Assembly (NCBI GenBank): GCA_947495295.1 | Contig: CANLYJ010000004.1 | Location: 62,001-126,000 of the forward strand | Source of the DNA: an uncultured Paracoccaceae bacterium | GTDB taxonomy: Bacteria; Pseudomonadota; Alphaproteobacteria; Rhodobacterales; Rhodobacteraceae | Direction: 5' to 3' | Length of the DNA stretch: 64,000 nt | Part shown: one piece after another, positions 26,783 through 36,751 of the stretch | Position numbering within the stretch: the stretch's first letter is position 1 | How the letters are laid out: each line of letters starts with the position of its first letter | Made by a program: the position numbers and the translations under genes | Notes under the pieces: generated by a model | Told to the model about the DNA's origin: nothing | Seen by the model: the letters and a program-made list of their open reading frames with translations, nothing else | Database searches by the model: none

Positions 26783-28480
26783 ATGGCGCTGCAGACCAAG
26801 ACATCACAGGTTGTTCTCAAACGTGATCCGGCAACGGTCATGCGGCTTTCGCGTCTGGGTTCATTTCACCAGTCGCGCCTGTCCTTCATGCGTATCCTGA
26901 CCCGTCGGATGACCCGCGAAAACTGGACCTTTAGCCGTCCGGTTTTTGAGTTTGACAGCAAGGGCGTCGGTCATGCTGTTTATTGTGCGCATACCCCTGA
27001 TCGCACCTATTCTTTGATCGCCTTTGGCCATGATCTGCCTGCTGATCAACGTTCTGACCGGGTGATCGCCGAACGCTGGGACAGCACGTTCACCTTGTTT
27101 GACGGGGTTCCTGATGATGCCGATATTGCCCGGTTGCGTCAGAATATTCCGTTACAAGAGGCTGGTCGGGTCACCCAAAAAGAATTGTCCGTGTCACGCG
27201 CCAATCGTTCGGTCCGTTTATGGGATCATGTTGTGTCCCGCCTTGCCGCAGGTCAGCAACCTGACGCAGAGGCTATCGCCAAAGTTGGCTATCTGATGCG
27301 CACCACTGCCGTTTATGGATCGGGCAAGCTGGGCGCTGCGGATCGCGAAATGATCGCGGATCGCCCGGAATGCGCCGCCCCGTTTCAGATCGAGATGCTG
27401 TCGGTCTTTCTGACCCGCACATATGTTCGTGATCTGGTGCAGCATGTTGCTGACCAGAAAGGCGGTGACGCGACGGTCAAACTGGATGCTGATATTGCCC
27501 GTGGTATGGGGATTGGCAATTCGACCGGGCTGGGCATGGCCCCGTTTCTGGTGAACCACCCAATGCTGTTCAACAATTGGGTAGCCGCCCGTGAGGAGGC
27601 GATTGCGACCGTGCGCAGCTTGGCCGTTGCGACGGATGAAGAGGTTGCGACGTTTCGTGACCTGCTGGCGCGGTCGGTCGTCTCTGCCGGTGTCTGGCAT
27701 TCGGAGCATCCTGTTCAGGTTGCGAAGCTTGCGCAGTTGCGTGCTGATCTTGCCATGCTTGCGGATCATGTGGCGCAGATAAATTTGCGCGCCGCAAACC
27801 CTTGGGACCGTCTTTACATTTGGGCTGAGGGGACGCTGGGCGAGGATGCGCAGGAATGCCTGGCATCGCTGATGCTGGAGCCTTATGGCGCGTTGGTTGA
27901 TCATTTGGCGGACCAGATGTCAGATCGCAACCGGAATGCGTTTCGGATTGATGGTGCGATGCGGATTGCCGATCTGCGAGTTATCCTGCAGCGCGCTTAT
28001 GGCTGGGCGTTGGATATTGACTGGTCGGCAAAGGAACAATGCGCGCGGGCCTGGTATGTTTCGGAAGAAAAGCTGGAGCCACGCTTGGGTGAGCGATTTG
28101 AAGAACCGATTGCCCCCTATGAGCAGCCCTTGGCACCGGGGCGGGATGCTGCGGCACTTTATGCTGCGTTGAAGGATGCAGATGGTGATGCGCCGTTGGC
28201 CGCGTTTTTACTGGCCAATCCGCAGCATCGCCACATTGTGCGTCGCGCGCAGATTGTAGATCGTGCGCCTTATGCCGAAATCAGGGATAACACGATTGGG
28301 TCGGATCTGATGCCGATCGATATGTTGCGGTGCAAGCTGTCGTTTTTTGGGGCCACGCATTTTGATCCAAGATCAGATCGGTGGGTGCGTATCTGCATGT
28401 TTGGCAATGCCCCTTATCCAGAAGAGCTGCAAACCCGGTACGCAGATGACTGGTCATATCCGCCGCGAGGGTTGAGATGA
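26783..28480 (+). CDS. Uncharacterised 565-residue protein of the ALDH/M19/BCCT locus
   Basis: I do not recognise this protein. It has no signal peptide or membrane helix. The N-terminus is basic (LSRLGSFHQSRLSFMRILTRRM); the body is helical and rich in Ala, Asp and Arg, with conserved-looking stretches YLMRTTAVYGSGKLGAADRE (~residue 171), NSTGLGMAPFLVNHPMLFNN and GRDAAALYAALKDADG. A strong GGGGGAGGA site precedes the ATG. The next gene overlaps by 4 bp. Position implies a soluble factor or enzyme of the same pathway. Confidence 0.82.
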   Translation: MALQTKTSQVVLKRDPATVMRLSRLGSFHQSRLSFMRILTRRMTRENWTFSRPVFEFDSKGVGHAVYCAHTPDRTYSLIAFGHDLPADQRSDRVIAERWDSTFTLFDGVPDDADIARLRQNIPLQEAGRVTQKELSVSRANRSVRLWDHVVSRLAAGQQPDAEAIAKVGYLMRTTAVYGSGKLGAADREMIADRPECAAPFQIEMLSVFLTRTYVRDLVQHVADQKGGDATVKLDADIARGMGIGNSTGLGMAPFLVNHPMLFNNWVAAREEAIATVRSLAVATDEEVATFRDLLARSVVSAGVWHSEHPVQVAKLAQLRADLAMLADHVAQINLRAANPWDRLYIWAEGTLGEDAQECLASLMLEPYGALVDHLADQMSDRNRNAFRIDGAMRIADLRVILQRAYGWALDIDWSAKEQCARAWYVSEEKLEPRLGERFEEPIAPYEQPLAPGRDAAALYAALKDADGDAPLAAFLLANPQHRHIVRRAQIVDRAPYAEIRDNTIGSDLMPIDMLRCKLSFFGATHFDPRSDRWVRICMFGNAPYPEELQTRYADDWSYPPRGLR

Positions 28481-29127
28481 ACCGTTCGTTGAACGAGATC
28501 GAGGCCCAGGCCAAACGTGCCGGACGTGGTGCCGGGTTGAGCTGGGGCATGGCAGAAGAGGCGGCGCGGGCCGCCCGCTGGCTTGCAGCGCATGATCTGG
28601 CGGGGCCCGCCTTGCTTGCCGATGTGTTGACGCAGAATGATGGTATTGCCCATGAGCGTGTGGCGCCGGTGACATTGGATGGTGTCTGGCGCGCGGCTGA
28701 GGCAAATCTATGCCCGCTTGCCGGCGGCGCGGCTTTGAATGATTGCGCTGATCGGTTGTCTGCTGGTCAATCCATCGCGATGGCAGATGTATCGTTCCCG
28801 CTGCTGGTTGTGCCATTTGGGGCGTGGGCCGCGTTGCATATCAAGCGACCGGTGCGGGTGAGCTGGCAGGACGTGCAGATCGACACAGATGGTATCGGAA
28901 TATGGGTCAGCGACCCGCAATCGCAGATGAACACCGCAAAGGCAGCAACCTTGACCTGCCAGCAGGTAGACACGCGCGAAGATGCGCCCACGCACCCAAA
29001 TCTGCGTGGCGAGGTATCGGAAGATATCTGGGCACGGTTGAACAGTTTTGCCCAACGCACCTATGCCCCGGCCACCGATGCGTCGCGTCTATTAGGGGCA
29101 GGTGCAGGGGTTTCGGACAATGATTGA
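28477..29127 (+). CDS. DUF3726 family protein
   Basis: A 216-residue protein starting MNRSLNEIEAQAKRAGRGAG, with WGMAEEAARAARWLA next; this opening matches DUF3726 as I recall it. No transmembrane segment. Function is unknown. The ATG lies inside the end of the preceding gene (ATGA), so the two are probably made in fixed ratio, which suggests they act together. The BCCT transporter gene follows 83 bases later. Confidence 0.8.
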   Translation: MNRSLNEIEAQAKRAGRGAGLSWGMAEEAARAARWLAAHDLAGPALLADVLTQNDGIAHERVAPVTLDGVWRAAEANLCPLAGGAALNDCADRLSAGQSIAMADVSFPLLVVPFGAWAALHIKRPVRVSWQDVQIDTDGIGIWVSDPQSQMNTAKAATLTCQQVDTREDAPTHPNLRGEVSEDIWARLNSFAQRTYAPATDASRLLGAGAGVSDND

Positions 29128-29210
29128 CGCGGCATGAACAAGAAACCCGCAGGCAGTGCGTCACCTGACTGTGCGGTACCGACCAATGACGCAAATAACA
29201 GGGGACGAAC

Positions 29211-31037
29211 ATGTCAATAAAACCACCGTTTACCGAGTTGGAGATCCAAAAGGCTCCCTCGGGTTTTTACGAGGGCTATAGCCTTCCCATCGCGCTGATC
29301 AGCAAGACGATCATGGTCTTGCTGGTGATCTGGGCGCTTGTCTGGCCGGGTAACGCCAGTAGCGTGCTGTCCGCGGTCAACAGTAGCCTGTTGAACGGGT
29401 TCAACAGCTTTTACATCATATCGGTCGGCATCTTTGCCTTCTTTCTGTTCGTTCTTGCGATTTTGCCAGCGACGGGCAGCAAGAAACTGGGCACCGCAGA
29501 TACCGTGCCAGAGTTTTCCAATTTCTCGTGGTTTTCGATGATGTTTGGTGCCGGTCTGGGCGTTGGTCTGATGGTATTCGCGACCGCAGAGCCGCTGGGC
29601 CTATGGGGATCGAACCCGGTTGTTCTGTCCGGTGAGGTTGCTGCCAATTCCGAGGAGGCGGTGCAATCCGCCTATCGTTACACGTTCCTCCACTACGGGT
29701 TTCATGCCTGGGCCATCTATGTGCTGACCGGCCTGTCATTGGCTTACTACGCATATACCCGTGAGATGCCGCTGACTATTCGGTCTGCCCTGACGCCACT
29801 GTTGGGCAAAGCTGCCAATGGCTTCCTGGGCCATGTGGTCGACGTGCTGGGTGTTGTTGCGACGATCCTGGGTGTGTCTGTAACCATCGGTTTTGGCGTC
29901 AGTCAGTTTGTTGACGGTGTTTATGCCGTGTCAGGTATCGAATGGTTGATGAATGGCGATGTTGAGGCACCAAAACCAAGCACGGTTGGTCTGATCTCGG
30001 CCCTTGTGGTTATCATGGGTCTGTCCATTCTTTCGGCGGTGTCGGGTGTTGGCCGTGGGATCAAATACCTGTCGAACCTCAATCTGGTTTTGTCGGTGAT
30101 CCTGCTTTTGACCTTTGTCTTTTTCGGCTCGTTCTTCTTTGCGATGACGAAATTTGGCGCTGGGCTGGTCGACTACATTCTGCATTTCACGCAGATGTCC
30201 TTTGGCGCATATGGCCCGCAATCGGCAGAGGCATTTGCCGCTGCCCTTCCTGACGCCGCGAATGCGCTGTCGGAGGAGGATCTGGGTGCTGTTTACGGGT
30301 CTGCCACATCGCCATGGGGTTCACTGTCTGGCTTTACCGAAGGTTTGCCTGCAGCTGCGGCAGAACTGGATGCCAAGGCGATTTATGCCGCAGGTGAGCA
30401 GGGCCGTCAGTTTGGCTGGCAGGCTGGTTGGACGACGTTCTACTGGGCCTGGTGGATTGCGTTTTCGCCCTTTGTTGGTCTGTTCCTTGCCCGCATTTCA
30501 AAAGGGCGCACTGTGCGTGAGTTCATCCTTGGCTGCGTGATTGCCCCGGCGATTGTGTGTTTCCTGTGGATGACCATTCTGGGCGGCACGGCGATTGATC
30601 TGGAACTCAATGGCGATGCCGGCGGATCATTGATTGCGGCCACGAATACCGCCAAGCTGTTTGCCACATTGGGGCAGATGATTTCAGGTGGGTTCCTGGC
30701 CGGGATTACCATCATGTGTGTTGTCCTGATCATGACCTTTCTTGTGACATCCGCCGACTCTGGCATTTTGGTGATGAACACCATCATGTCAGGCGGTGAG
30801 CAGGAAACAGGTATCAAGCACCGCATCATCTGGGGCCTGATCCTGACGGCGGTGATTGGTGCGCTGATTATTGCGGGCAATAGCGGTGAAGGGTCAAACC
30901 CGTTTGGGGCCTTGCAAAATGCGATGATCATTGGCGCCTTGCCGTTTACGATTGTCATGGTCTTCATGATGATTTCGCTGGTCAAAGCACTGTATCGCGA
31001 CAGCATCAGGGAAGCTGCACAAACCAAAATCGCCTAA
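29211..31037 (+). CDS. BCCT family (betaine/carnitine/choline) transporter
   Basis: A 608-residue inner-membrane protein with about 12 helices and the BCCT signature: WFSMMFGAGLGVGLMVFATAE in the first half, and the tryptophan motif WAWWIAFSPFVGLFLARISK near residue 410 followed by GRTVREF. BCCT carriers import quaternary amines such as glycine betaine, carnitine or choline. The insertion around residues 325-395 (rich in Ala, Glu, Asp) is longer than usual. As last gene of the ALDH/M19/DUF3726 string it suggests that the pathway handles a betaine-like compound. Confidence 0.94.
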   Translation: MSIKPPFTELEIQKAPSGFYEGYSLPIALISKTIMVLLVIWALVWPGNASSVLSAVNSSLLNGFNSFYIISVGIFAFFLFVLAILPATGSKKLGTADTVPEFSNFSWFSMMFGAGLGVGLMVFATAEPLGLWGSNPVVLSGEVAANSEEAVQSAYRYTFLHYGFHAWAIYVLTGLSLAYYAYTREMPLTIRSALTPLLGKAANGFLGHVVDVLGVVATILGVSVTIGFGVSQFVDGVYAVSGIEWLMNGDVEAPKPSTVGLISALVVIMGLSILSAVSGVGRGIKYLSNLNLVLSVILLLTFVFFGSFFFAMTKFGAGLVDYILHFTQMSFGAYGPQSAEAFAAALPDAANALSEEDLGAVYGSATSPWGSLSGFTEGLPAAAAELDAKAIYAAGEQGRQFGWQAGWTTFYWAWWIAFSPFVGLFLARISKGRTVREFILGCVIAPAIVCFLWMTILGGTAIDLELNGDAGGSLIAATNTAKLFATLGQMISGGFLAGITIMCVVLIMTFLVTSADSGILVMNTIMSGGEQETGIKHRIIWGLILTAVIGALIIAGNSGEGSNPFGALQNAMIIGALPFTIVMVFMMISLVKALYRDSIREAAQTKIA

Positions 31038-31044
31038 CAAAGAA

Positions 31045-31072
31045 GGCAGGCCGCGTTCAGACGCGGCCTGCC
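31045..31072. terminator. Bidirectional hairpin between BCCT and MscS genes
   Basis: A perfect 11-bp GC-rich stem (31045-31055 with 31062-31072) with a 6-nt loop sits between two convergent stop codons. T-rich tracts are weak on both sides, slightly better on the minus strand (TTCTTTG). Probably serves as a shared terminator. Confidence 0.65.
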
Positions 31073-31075
31073 GCA

Positions 31076-32443
31076 TCACTGCTTTGACAAGTTGACCTTG
31101 CCATCAAGCACCGTGACCTCCCGCTGCGGGAAGGGGATCGAGATGCCGTGTTCGTTGAACGCATCCCACAGGGCCAAATAGACATTCCCGCGGATATTGG
31201 TCAGTCCGCCGGTTGGGTCCGTGATCCAGAACCGCAGCAGATAATCGACCGAGCTGTCCCCGAATCCGATGATGTGGCACACAGTGGGCCGGTTCTTGAG
31301 CACCCGATCAACGCTTTGCGCAGCCTCAATGGCGATGCGCCGGACATCATGCGGATTGTCGCTGTAGGACGTGCCGAAATTGATGTCGAGCCGCACAAAA
31401 TCATTCGAATGTGACCAGTTGACCACCTGGCCGGTGATTAGGTCCTCGTTCGGGATCAAGTATTCGCGTCCGTCCCGGGTGACCACTGACACGTAGCGTG
31501 CGCCAAGCGAATTGATCCAACCAAATGTTTCCCCAAGGCTGATCACGTCGCCTGGTTTAATCGATTTATCCAGAAGGATGATCACCCCGGACACAAGGTT
31601 TGACACGACCTTTTGCAGACCAAAGCCAAGGCCCACACCGATAGCACCCGACAGCACCGCCAGCCCGGTCAGATCGATCCCAAGTGATCGCACGCCGATA
31701 TAGAAGGCCGCCCCGTAAAAGGCGATTTGCACGCCCTTGATGATCAGCACCTGCATGGACGGGCTGATATCTTCGTTGCGGCGCACCCGCCCGGCGGTTG
31801 TGGTGGTAAAGAAACGCGCCAGCGTGATTGTGGCCCCCAGCACGACAAGCGCTTGCACCAGTAACAGCAAGGAGAACCGAATTTCCCCGACCTGGAAACC
31901 GGCCGTATCAAGCAGGGTTTCGACCTGATCAAGCAGTCCTAAGATGACCAGCGTTGCATAAGTCCAGGCGCCATAGCGCACCATTTTGCGCAGGAACGGG
32001 CTTTTGATCAGGCGGGTCGCAAAGGCGATTGTGAGCCAGGCAAAGGCGAGCGTGCCGATCCCGGCAAGGATGTAACTGCGACTGGGCCATGTATAGGCGC
32101 GCATCAGGTAAATCGCGATCCAGATCAGGATGACGAAAAAGATTGCCCGCAACCGCATATGGATCACGGCCAGAATGCGCATCCGCCATTTTGGCCAGTT
32201 TTCCCGCGACCCCATCCATGCGCGGATCCGCGGCCCCAGCGTTGCCCGTAGAAGATGGGCCGCGACGAAAAGCCCAATGGCGATCAGGACCTGATAGAGG
32301 TTCCACGTGCGGAAAAGACTGAGCGCAAATGCTTCGGCTTGAGAATACAGGTCAGAGCCGATGTTAATCGCCTGTTCAAGCTCTTCAGGAGCGAAATCGG
32401 TGAACACGTCATCAGTTTCATTCGTGTTGACGTGACCTGACAT
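31076..32443 (-). CDS. Mechanosensitive ion channel, MscS family
   Basis: A 455-residue membrane protein: about five hydrophobic N-terminal segments, then the MscS pore helix and hinge (SGAIGVGLGFGLQKVVSNLVSG near residue 265) followed by the beta domain (LDKSIKPGDVISLGETFGWI, VVTRDGREYLIPNEDLI) and cytoplasmic vestibule. Such channels release solutes under hypo-osmotic shock, which fits beside an osmolyte carrier. The start at 32443 has AAAGGA five bases upstream and is preferred over an ATG 14 codons earlier. Confidence 0.92.
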   Translation of the reverse strand: MSGHVNTNETDDVFTDFAPEELEQAINIGSDLYSQAEAFALSLFRTWNLYQVLIAIGLFVAAHLLRATLGPRIRAWMGSRENWPKWRMRILAVIHMRLRAIFFVILIWIAIYLMRAYTWPSRSYILAGIGTLAFAWLTIAFATRLIKSPFLRKMVRYGAWTYATLVILGLLDQVETLLDTAGFQVGEIRFSLLLLVQALVVLGATITLARFFTTTTAGRVRRNEDISPSMQVLIIKGVQIAFYGAAFYIGVRSLGIDLTGLAVLSGAIGVGLGFGLQKVVSNLVSGVIILLDKSIKPGDVISLGETFGWINSLGARYVSVVTRDGREYLIPNEDLITGQVVNWSHSNDFVRLDINFGTSYSDNPHDVRRIAIEAAQSVDRVLKNRPTVCHIIGFGDSSVDYLLRFWITDPTGGLTNIRGNVYLALWDAFNEHGISIPFPQREVTVLDGKVNLSKQ

Positions 32444-32531
32444 GGATGTCCTTTGGCTGGTGTGATCTTCGGATGACTGTTGCACGGCCCGGTCGGGGTA
32501 GGCAAGTTACCCGACAGGAAGGAGTTTTGCG

Positions 32532-33002
32532 ATGTCTTTGCTGATCGATATCAGGCCAGCGGTACCTGCTGATGCGCAAGCCTTGTCGCGGTTGGTTTGT
32601 GAGGTCCTGCAAGCCAGCAATCTTGCTGATTATGGGCCCGAAAACATTGCCCGTGTCGCGAGCCATTTCAGCCCTGATGGCGTGACGGTGATGTTGCAAA
32701 ACCGTTTGGAAACGTGGGTCGCGATCCATGATGGGCGCGTGGTAGGCACAGCGAGCCTTGATCTGTCTGAGGATGGTCAGACTGCTATTGTGAAGACCTT
32801 CTTTGTCGATGCGGGGCTGCAACGCGCAGGGATCGGCTCGCGCTTATTTGGCGCATTGTCCGCCAAAGCAACTGAGTGCGGTGCCCATGCGTTCACCGTA
32901 CGATCATCAATTGCGGCGCAACAATTCTATGAAAATCTGGGCTTTGTCGCGGTTCGTGATCATTGGGATGGTGATGAACGCACAATCGAGATGCATGGTT
33001 AA
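32532..33002 (+). CDS. GNAT family N-acetyltransferase
   Basis: A 156-residue single-domain GNAT. The acetyl-CoA-binding motif A is VKTFFVDAGLQRAGIGSRL (Q/R-x-x-G-x-G/A near residue 97), followed by the C-terminal AAQQFYENLGFVAV. The substrate is unknown. A strong AAGGAG site precedes the ATG. It is a stand-alone gene, unrelated in type to the RimJ/RimL array at 53-56 kb. Confidence 0.88.
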   Translation: MSLLIDIRPAVPADAQALSRLVCEVLQASNLADYGPENIARVASHFSPDGVTVMLQNRLETWVAIHDGRVVGTASLDLSEDGQTAIVKTFFVDAGLQRAGIGSRLFGALSAKATECGAHAFTVRSSIAAQQFYENLGFVAVRDHWDGDERTIEMHG

Positions 33003-33085
33003 CCTTGTGTGTGCAGGCCCCTTGCCGGGCATTCTCATTTAGGTTTACTAAACATTAACGCGGACATTCGGACGGATTTGGTATT

Positions 33086-34099
33086 ATGAGCTTTACATTA
33101 CTCTTGCTGCTGGGCCTTGGCATTGCGGCGATCGTGCCATTGATCGGCGGCGGCGATGATGACGATGACACTGATGAAGTGAACGAGATTGACGGCACTT
33201 TCGAAGACGATAATTTGAACGGTACCGATGGTATGGATCTGATCCGCGGATTTAGGGGTGATGACACCATTGATGGCGGCGATGGCAATGACGAAATTCG
33301 TCCGGGTGAAGGCAATGATACCGTCACTGGCGGTGATGGACTGGATTTCATACTTGGCAGTCCCGGCGAGGACAATCTTGATGGTGGCGAAGGCAATGAC
33401 CGCATTTTTGGCGGCGCTGACGACGATTTGATCCAGGGTGGTTACGGATCAGATATTTTACGTGGCGGCAATGGCGATGATGTGTTGTCGGGAGGGCCGG
33501 ATTCACGGTTGATCCCTGGAGAGGGCGGTGCCGATGATACGCTCCAGACCACCGTTTTGCGGACCGATGTATTGCGTGGTGACGATGGTGATGACACCCT
33601 TTATCTGTGGGGCGGCGGCGGGCGTGCAGATGGCAGCGCCGGCGAGGACGATCTGATCCTTGTCACAGGCAAAGGGACGCTGACCGATGAAAACGGTGAG
33701 ACGGACTATATTGTGATGGCGAATGCAGCAGACGACCAGCTGACCCGGGCCACGATCACAGAATATAACCCCGCTCAGGATACGCTGACGATGACGGTTG
33801 ACGGTGTTCTTGATGGAGCGTCAGCACCGGATGTTGAGGTTGACATGGTCGAAAGCAGCATCATTGAAGATGGGTCGACCGTGAACGGTGTCTTGTTGAC
33901 GGCAAAGGTGGTCAGTGGCGAAACCGCACCTGACGGCACGGAAAACTCGCGCGTGTTCCTGCGTGGGGCAACTCTTGCCCAACTAAGTGGCGAAGTGATC
34001 GAGGTTTATTTCACCGACAACGCGGATCTTTTTGATCCAACTGCGACCTTGGCGTCAATTGGAAAGACAGTAGCGCCCCTGCCGCCATTCTCGGGCTAA
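33086..34099 (+). CDS. Membrane-anchored RTX (hemolysin-type calcium-binding repeat) protein
   Basis: A 337-residue acidic protein. One N-terminal hydrophobic helix (SFTLLLLLGLGIAAIVPLIGG) is followed by an Asp-rich linker and then RTX nonapeptides (GGDGNDEI, GGEGNDRIFGGADDDLIQGG, GGNGDDVLSGG; residues ~68-135), which fold as a calcium-bound beta roll. The C-terminal ~170 residues carry no repeat I can name. RTX proteins are usually exported by type I secretion using a C-terminal signal; here the N-terminal helix and lack of a transporter nearby point to an envelope-bound form instead. Confidence 0.85.
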   Translation: MSFTLLLLLGLGIAAIVPLIGGGDDDDDTDEVNEIDGTFEDDNLNGTDGMDLIRGFRGDDTIDGGDGNDEIRPGEGNDTVTGGDGLDFILGSPGEDNLDGGEGNDRIFGGADDDLIQGGYGSDILRGGNGDDVLSGGPDSRLIPGEGGADDTLQTTVLRTDVLRGDDGDDTLYLWGGGGRADGSAGEDDLILVTGKGTLTDENGETDYIVMANAADDQLTRATITEYNPAQDTLTMTVDGVLDGASAPDVEVDMVESSIIEDGSTVNGVLLTAKVVSGETAPDGTENSRVFLRGATLAQLSGEVIEVYFTDNADLFDPTATLASIGKTVAPLPPFSG

Positions 34100-34366
34100 T
34101 GCATTGCAACTGACGGCCTGTTATGACCGTTCGTGACACGTCCCGGGATAGAACGCGTGTTGCCACTGTCGTATTGGGGCGCAAACCCTTGCAGCAATGG
34201 CAAGCCGCGTGTATCTGGACGCCTATGAAACAGATATTTGACATGGATGACCGTGCTCGTCTGCCTTGGCGATTTTACGGTGCGATCTGCACGATCCTTG
34301 CTAAGGGCTGATTGCCCCCGTTTCCGCACGCCTGACGTTTACTGATACTTGATACGGGAGAGGACG

Positions 34367-35770
34367 ATGTCCCCCAAAACGCTCTATGATAAAATCTGGG
34401 ATGCCCATGTGGCGCATGAGGCTGATGATGGCACCTGTTTGCTGTATATCGACCGGCATCTGGTCCACGAAGTGACCAGCCCGCAGGCCTTTGAAGGCTT
34501 GCGCATGGCAGGTCGCCAGGTGCGCGCACCGGAAAAAACGATTGCGGTCCCAGACCACAATGTGCCCACGACCCCCGGGCGTGATGATCCCAAGAACATG
34601 ACCGAAGACAGCGCCATTCAGGTGGCCGCGCTTGATAAGAACGCCAAGGATTTTGGCATTCACTATTACCCTGTGTCTGATGTCCGTCAGGGTATCGTGC
34701 ATATTGTTGGCCCCGAACAGGGTTGGACATTGCCCGGCATGACCGTTGTTTGTGGTGATAGCCACACTGCCACCCACGGTGCCTTTGGCGCGTTGGCACA
34801 CGGCATTGGCACATCCGAGGTCGAACATGTGCTGGCGACGCAAACGCTGATCCAGAAGAAATCCAAGAATATGAAGGTCGAGATCACGGGCAAACTGCGC
34901 CCCGGTGTGACCGCCAAAGACATCACCCTGTCGGTGATTGGTGAAACGGGGACTGCTGGCGGGACCGGTTATGTCATTGAATATATGGGCGAGGCGATCC
35001 GCGATCTGTCCATGGAGGGCCGCATGACGGTCTGCAATATGGCCATCGAAGGTGGTGCGCGCGCGGGCATTATCGCCCCGGATGAAAAAACCTACGAATA
35101 CTGCATGGGTCGCCCGCATGCCCCGAAGGGTGCTGCTTGGGAGGCTGCGGTGGCCTGGTGGAAAACCCTTTATTCCGATGACGACGCGCATTGGGACAAG
35201 GTTGTGACGATCAAGGGCGAGGATATCGCACCTGTTGTGACCTGGGGCACCTCACCCGAGGATGTGTTGCCGATCACGGCAACGGTGCCCGCGGCGGAAG
35301 ATTTCGAAGGTGGCAAGGTTGGCGCGGCCCAACGTTCACTTGACTATATGGACCTGAAGCCCGGCACGCCGCTGTCGGATATCGAGATCGACACGGTTTT
35401 TATCGGATCCTGCACCAATGGTCGGATTGAGGATTTGCGGGCTGCCGCCGAGATTCTCAAAGGCAAGAAAATTGCTGTTGAACGGGCGATGGTTGTTCCC
35501 GGTTCCGGTCTGGTTCGCGCGCAGGCGGAAGAAGAGGGGCTGGCGGATATCTTCAAGGAAGCCGGGTTTGAGTGGCGGCTTGCGGGCTGTTCCATGTGTC
35601 TGGCGATGAACCCTGACCAATTGGCGCCGGGCGAACGCTGTGCGGCCACGTCAAACCGCAATTTTGAGGGCCGTCAGGGCAGGGGTGGACGCACCCACCT
35701 GATGTCACCGCAGATGGCGGCAGCGGCGGCCATCACAGGCAAACTGACCGATGTGCGGGAGATGATGTAA
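34367..35770 (+). CDS. leuC: 3-isopropylmalate dehydratase large subunit
   Basis: LeuC with LeuD isomerises 2- to 3-isopropylmalate in leucine synthesis. The 467-residue protein starts [14 protein letters not shown] after a GGGAGAGGA site. It has the aconitase-type active site ([29 protein letters not shown]) and the [4Fe-4S] ligands in [11 protein letters not shown] and [11 protein letters not shown]. The stop codon shares its last base with the ATG of leuD (TAATG). The 267-bp region upstream has no recognisable leader peptide. Confidence 0.97.
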   Translation: MSPKTLYDKIWDAHVAHEADDGTCLLYIDRHLVHEVTSPQAFEGLRMAGRQVRAPEKTIAVPDHNVPTTPGRDDPKNMTEDSAIQVAALDKNAKDFGIHYYPVSDVRQGIVHIVGPEQGWTLPGMTVVCGDSHTATHGAFGALAHGIGTSEVEHVLATQTLIQKKSKNMKVEITGKLRPGVTAKDITLSVIGETGTAGGTGYVIEYMGEAIRDLSMEGRMTVCNMAIEGGARAGIIAPDEKTYEYCMGRPHAPKGAAWEAAVAWWKTLYSDDDAHWDKVVTIKGEDIAPVVTWGTSPEDVLPITATVPAAEDFEGGKVGAAQRSLDYMDLKPGTPLSDIEIDTVFIGSCTNGRIEDLRAAAEILKGKKIAVERAMVVPGSGLVRAQAEEEGLADIFKEAGFEWRLAGCSMCLAMNPDQLAPGERCAATSNRNFEGRQGRGGRTHLMSPQMAAAAAITGKLTDVREMM

Positions 35771-36375
35771 TGCAAAAATTCACAAAACTCAGCGGCATCG
35801 CCGCCCCGCTGCCATTGGTCAATATCGATACTGATATGATCATTCCCAAGCAGTTTCTGAAAACGATCAAACGGTCTGGCCTAGGGGTGAACCTGTTTGA
35901 TGAGATGCGTTATGACGATGACGGCAAGGAAATCCCCGATTTCGTGCTGAACAAGCCGCAATATCGTGAGACACAGATCCTTGTGGCGGGCGATAACTTT
36001 GGCTGCGGGTCCAGCCGTGAGCATGCCCCTTGGGCGATTGCCGATTTCGGGATCACCTGCGTGATCGCGCCAAGCTATGCTGACATCTTTTACAATAACT
36101 GCTTCAAGAACGGGATCCTGCCCATTGCCCTGCCGCAAGAGCAGGTCGATGTGCTGATGAAAGATGCCGAAAAGGGATCAAACGCCCGGATCGAGGTTGA
36201 TCTTGAAGCGCAGACAATCACATCTTCAGACGGCGATGTGTTCACGTTTGAGGTGGATGCATTCAAGAAGCACTGCCTGTTGAACGGGTTGGATGACATT
36301 GGGCTGACCATGGAAAAAGCAGCTTCAATCGACAGTTTTGAAGCGCAGGCCACCACCGCGCGCCCTTGGGTCTAG
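35770..36375 (+). CDS. leuD: 3-isopropylmalate dehydratase small subunit
   Basis: A 201-residue LeuD, the normal length. The swivel domain motif [16 protein letters not shown] lies near residue 18 and the substrate loop [16 protein letters not shown] near residue 75. Translation is coupled to leuC by a one-base overlap. leuB is not next to it but about 5 kb downstream on the same strand. Confidence 0.97.
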   Translation: MQKFTKLSGIAAPLPLVNIDTDMIIPKQFLKTIKRSGLGVNLFDEMRYDDDGKEIPDFVLNKPQYRETQILVAGDNFGCGSSREHAPWAIADFGITCVIAPSYADIFYNNCFKNGILPIALPQEQVDVLMKDAEKGSNARIEVDLEAQTITSSDGDVFTFEVDAFKKHCLLNGLDDIGLTMEKAASIDSFEAQATTARPWV

Positions 36376-36751
36376 GGCGATCTGGCGTCTTTTTTCGCTA
36401 CTTTGGCAAAAAAAGTCATTGTGCCGCGCCTATGATGGTGCGGCACATCTTATAGGTGCGTATTTTGGGGCGCTATCCCCTCTGGGCGAACGTAATCCAT
36501 TGACGTTGCGCCAACTGCCCTTTCCTTGGCACCCGTTTTACGTGTAATAGGAATGTAGCTTGCATGCTAGGTGAGTATGTATTGACCCCACATTGTTAAG
36601 TATTTCGCTGTAAATGTGACTTGGTTGCCCCTCAAAATATTGGACAAATCCTATTCGGGGCCTAAGATAGCAGTGGGGGCGACGAGTTTGAGCAGTTTTC
36701 TGATTTCGGGCGGCTCATCCTTGTTTGTGGCATTTTTAGTCGGGACATTGA
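36376..36751. other. Intergenic region after leuD
   Basis: About 375 bases without a convincing gene. It holds an A/T-flanked hairpin at about 36389-36418 (T-run then A-run) and a 7-bp stem GTGCCGC/GCGGCAC at 36421-36446, either of which could end the leuCD transcript. The rest is more A+T-rich than the flanks and may contain a promoter for the next gene, but I could not identify one with confidence. Confidence 0.5.

Noticed and set aside
33086-34099. Type I secreted toxin
   Set aside because: No HlyB/HlyD-type genes nearby, an N-terminal membrane helix, and no toxin domain visible.
34123-34311. 62-codon ORF between the RTX gene and leuC
   Set aside because: No ribosome site, no recognisable domain, and a competing ORF on the other strand; composition does not resemble the neighbouring genes.
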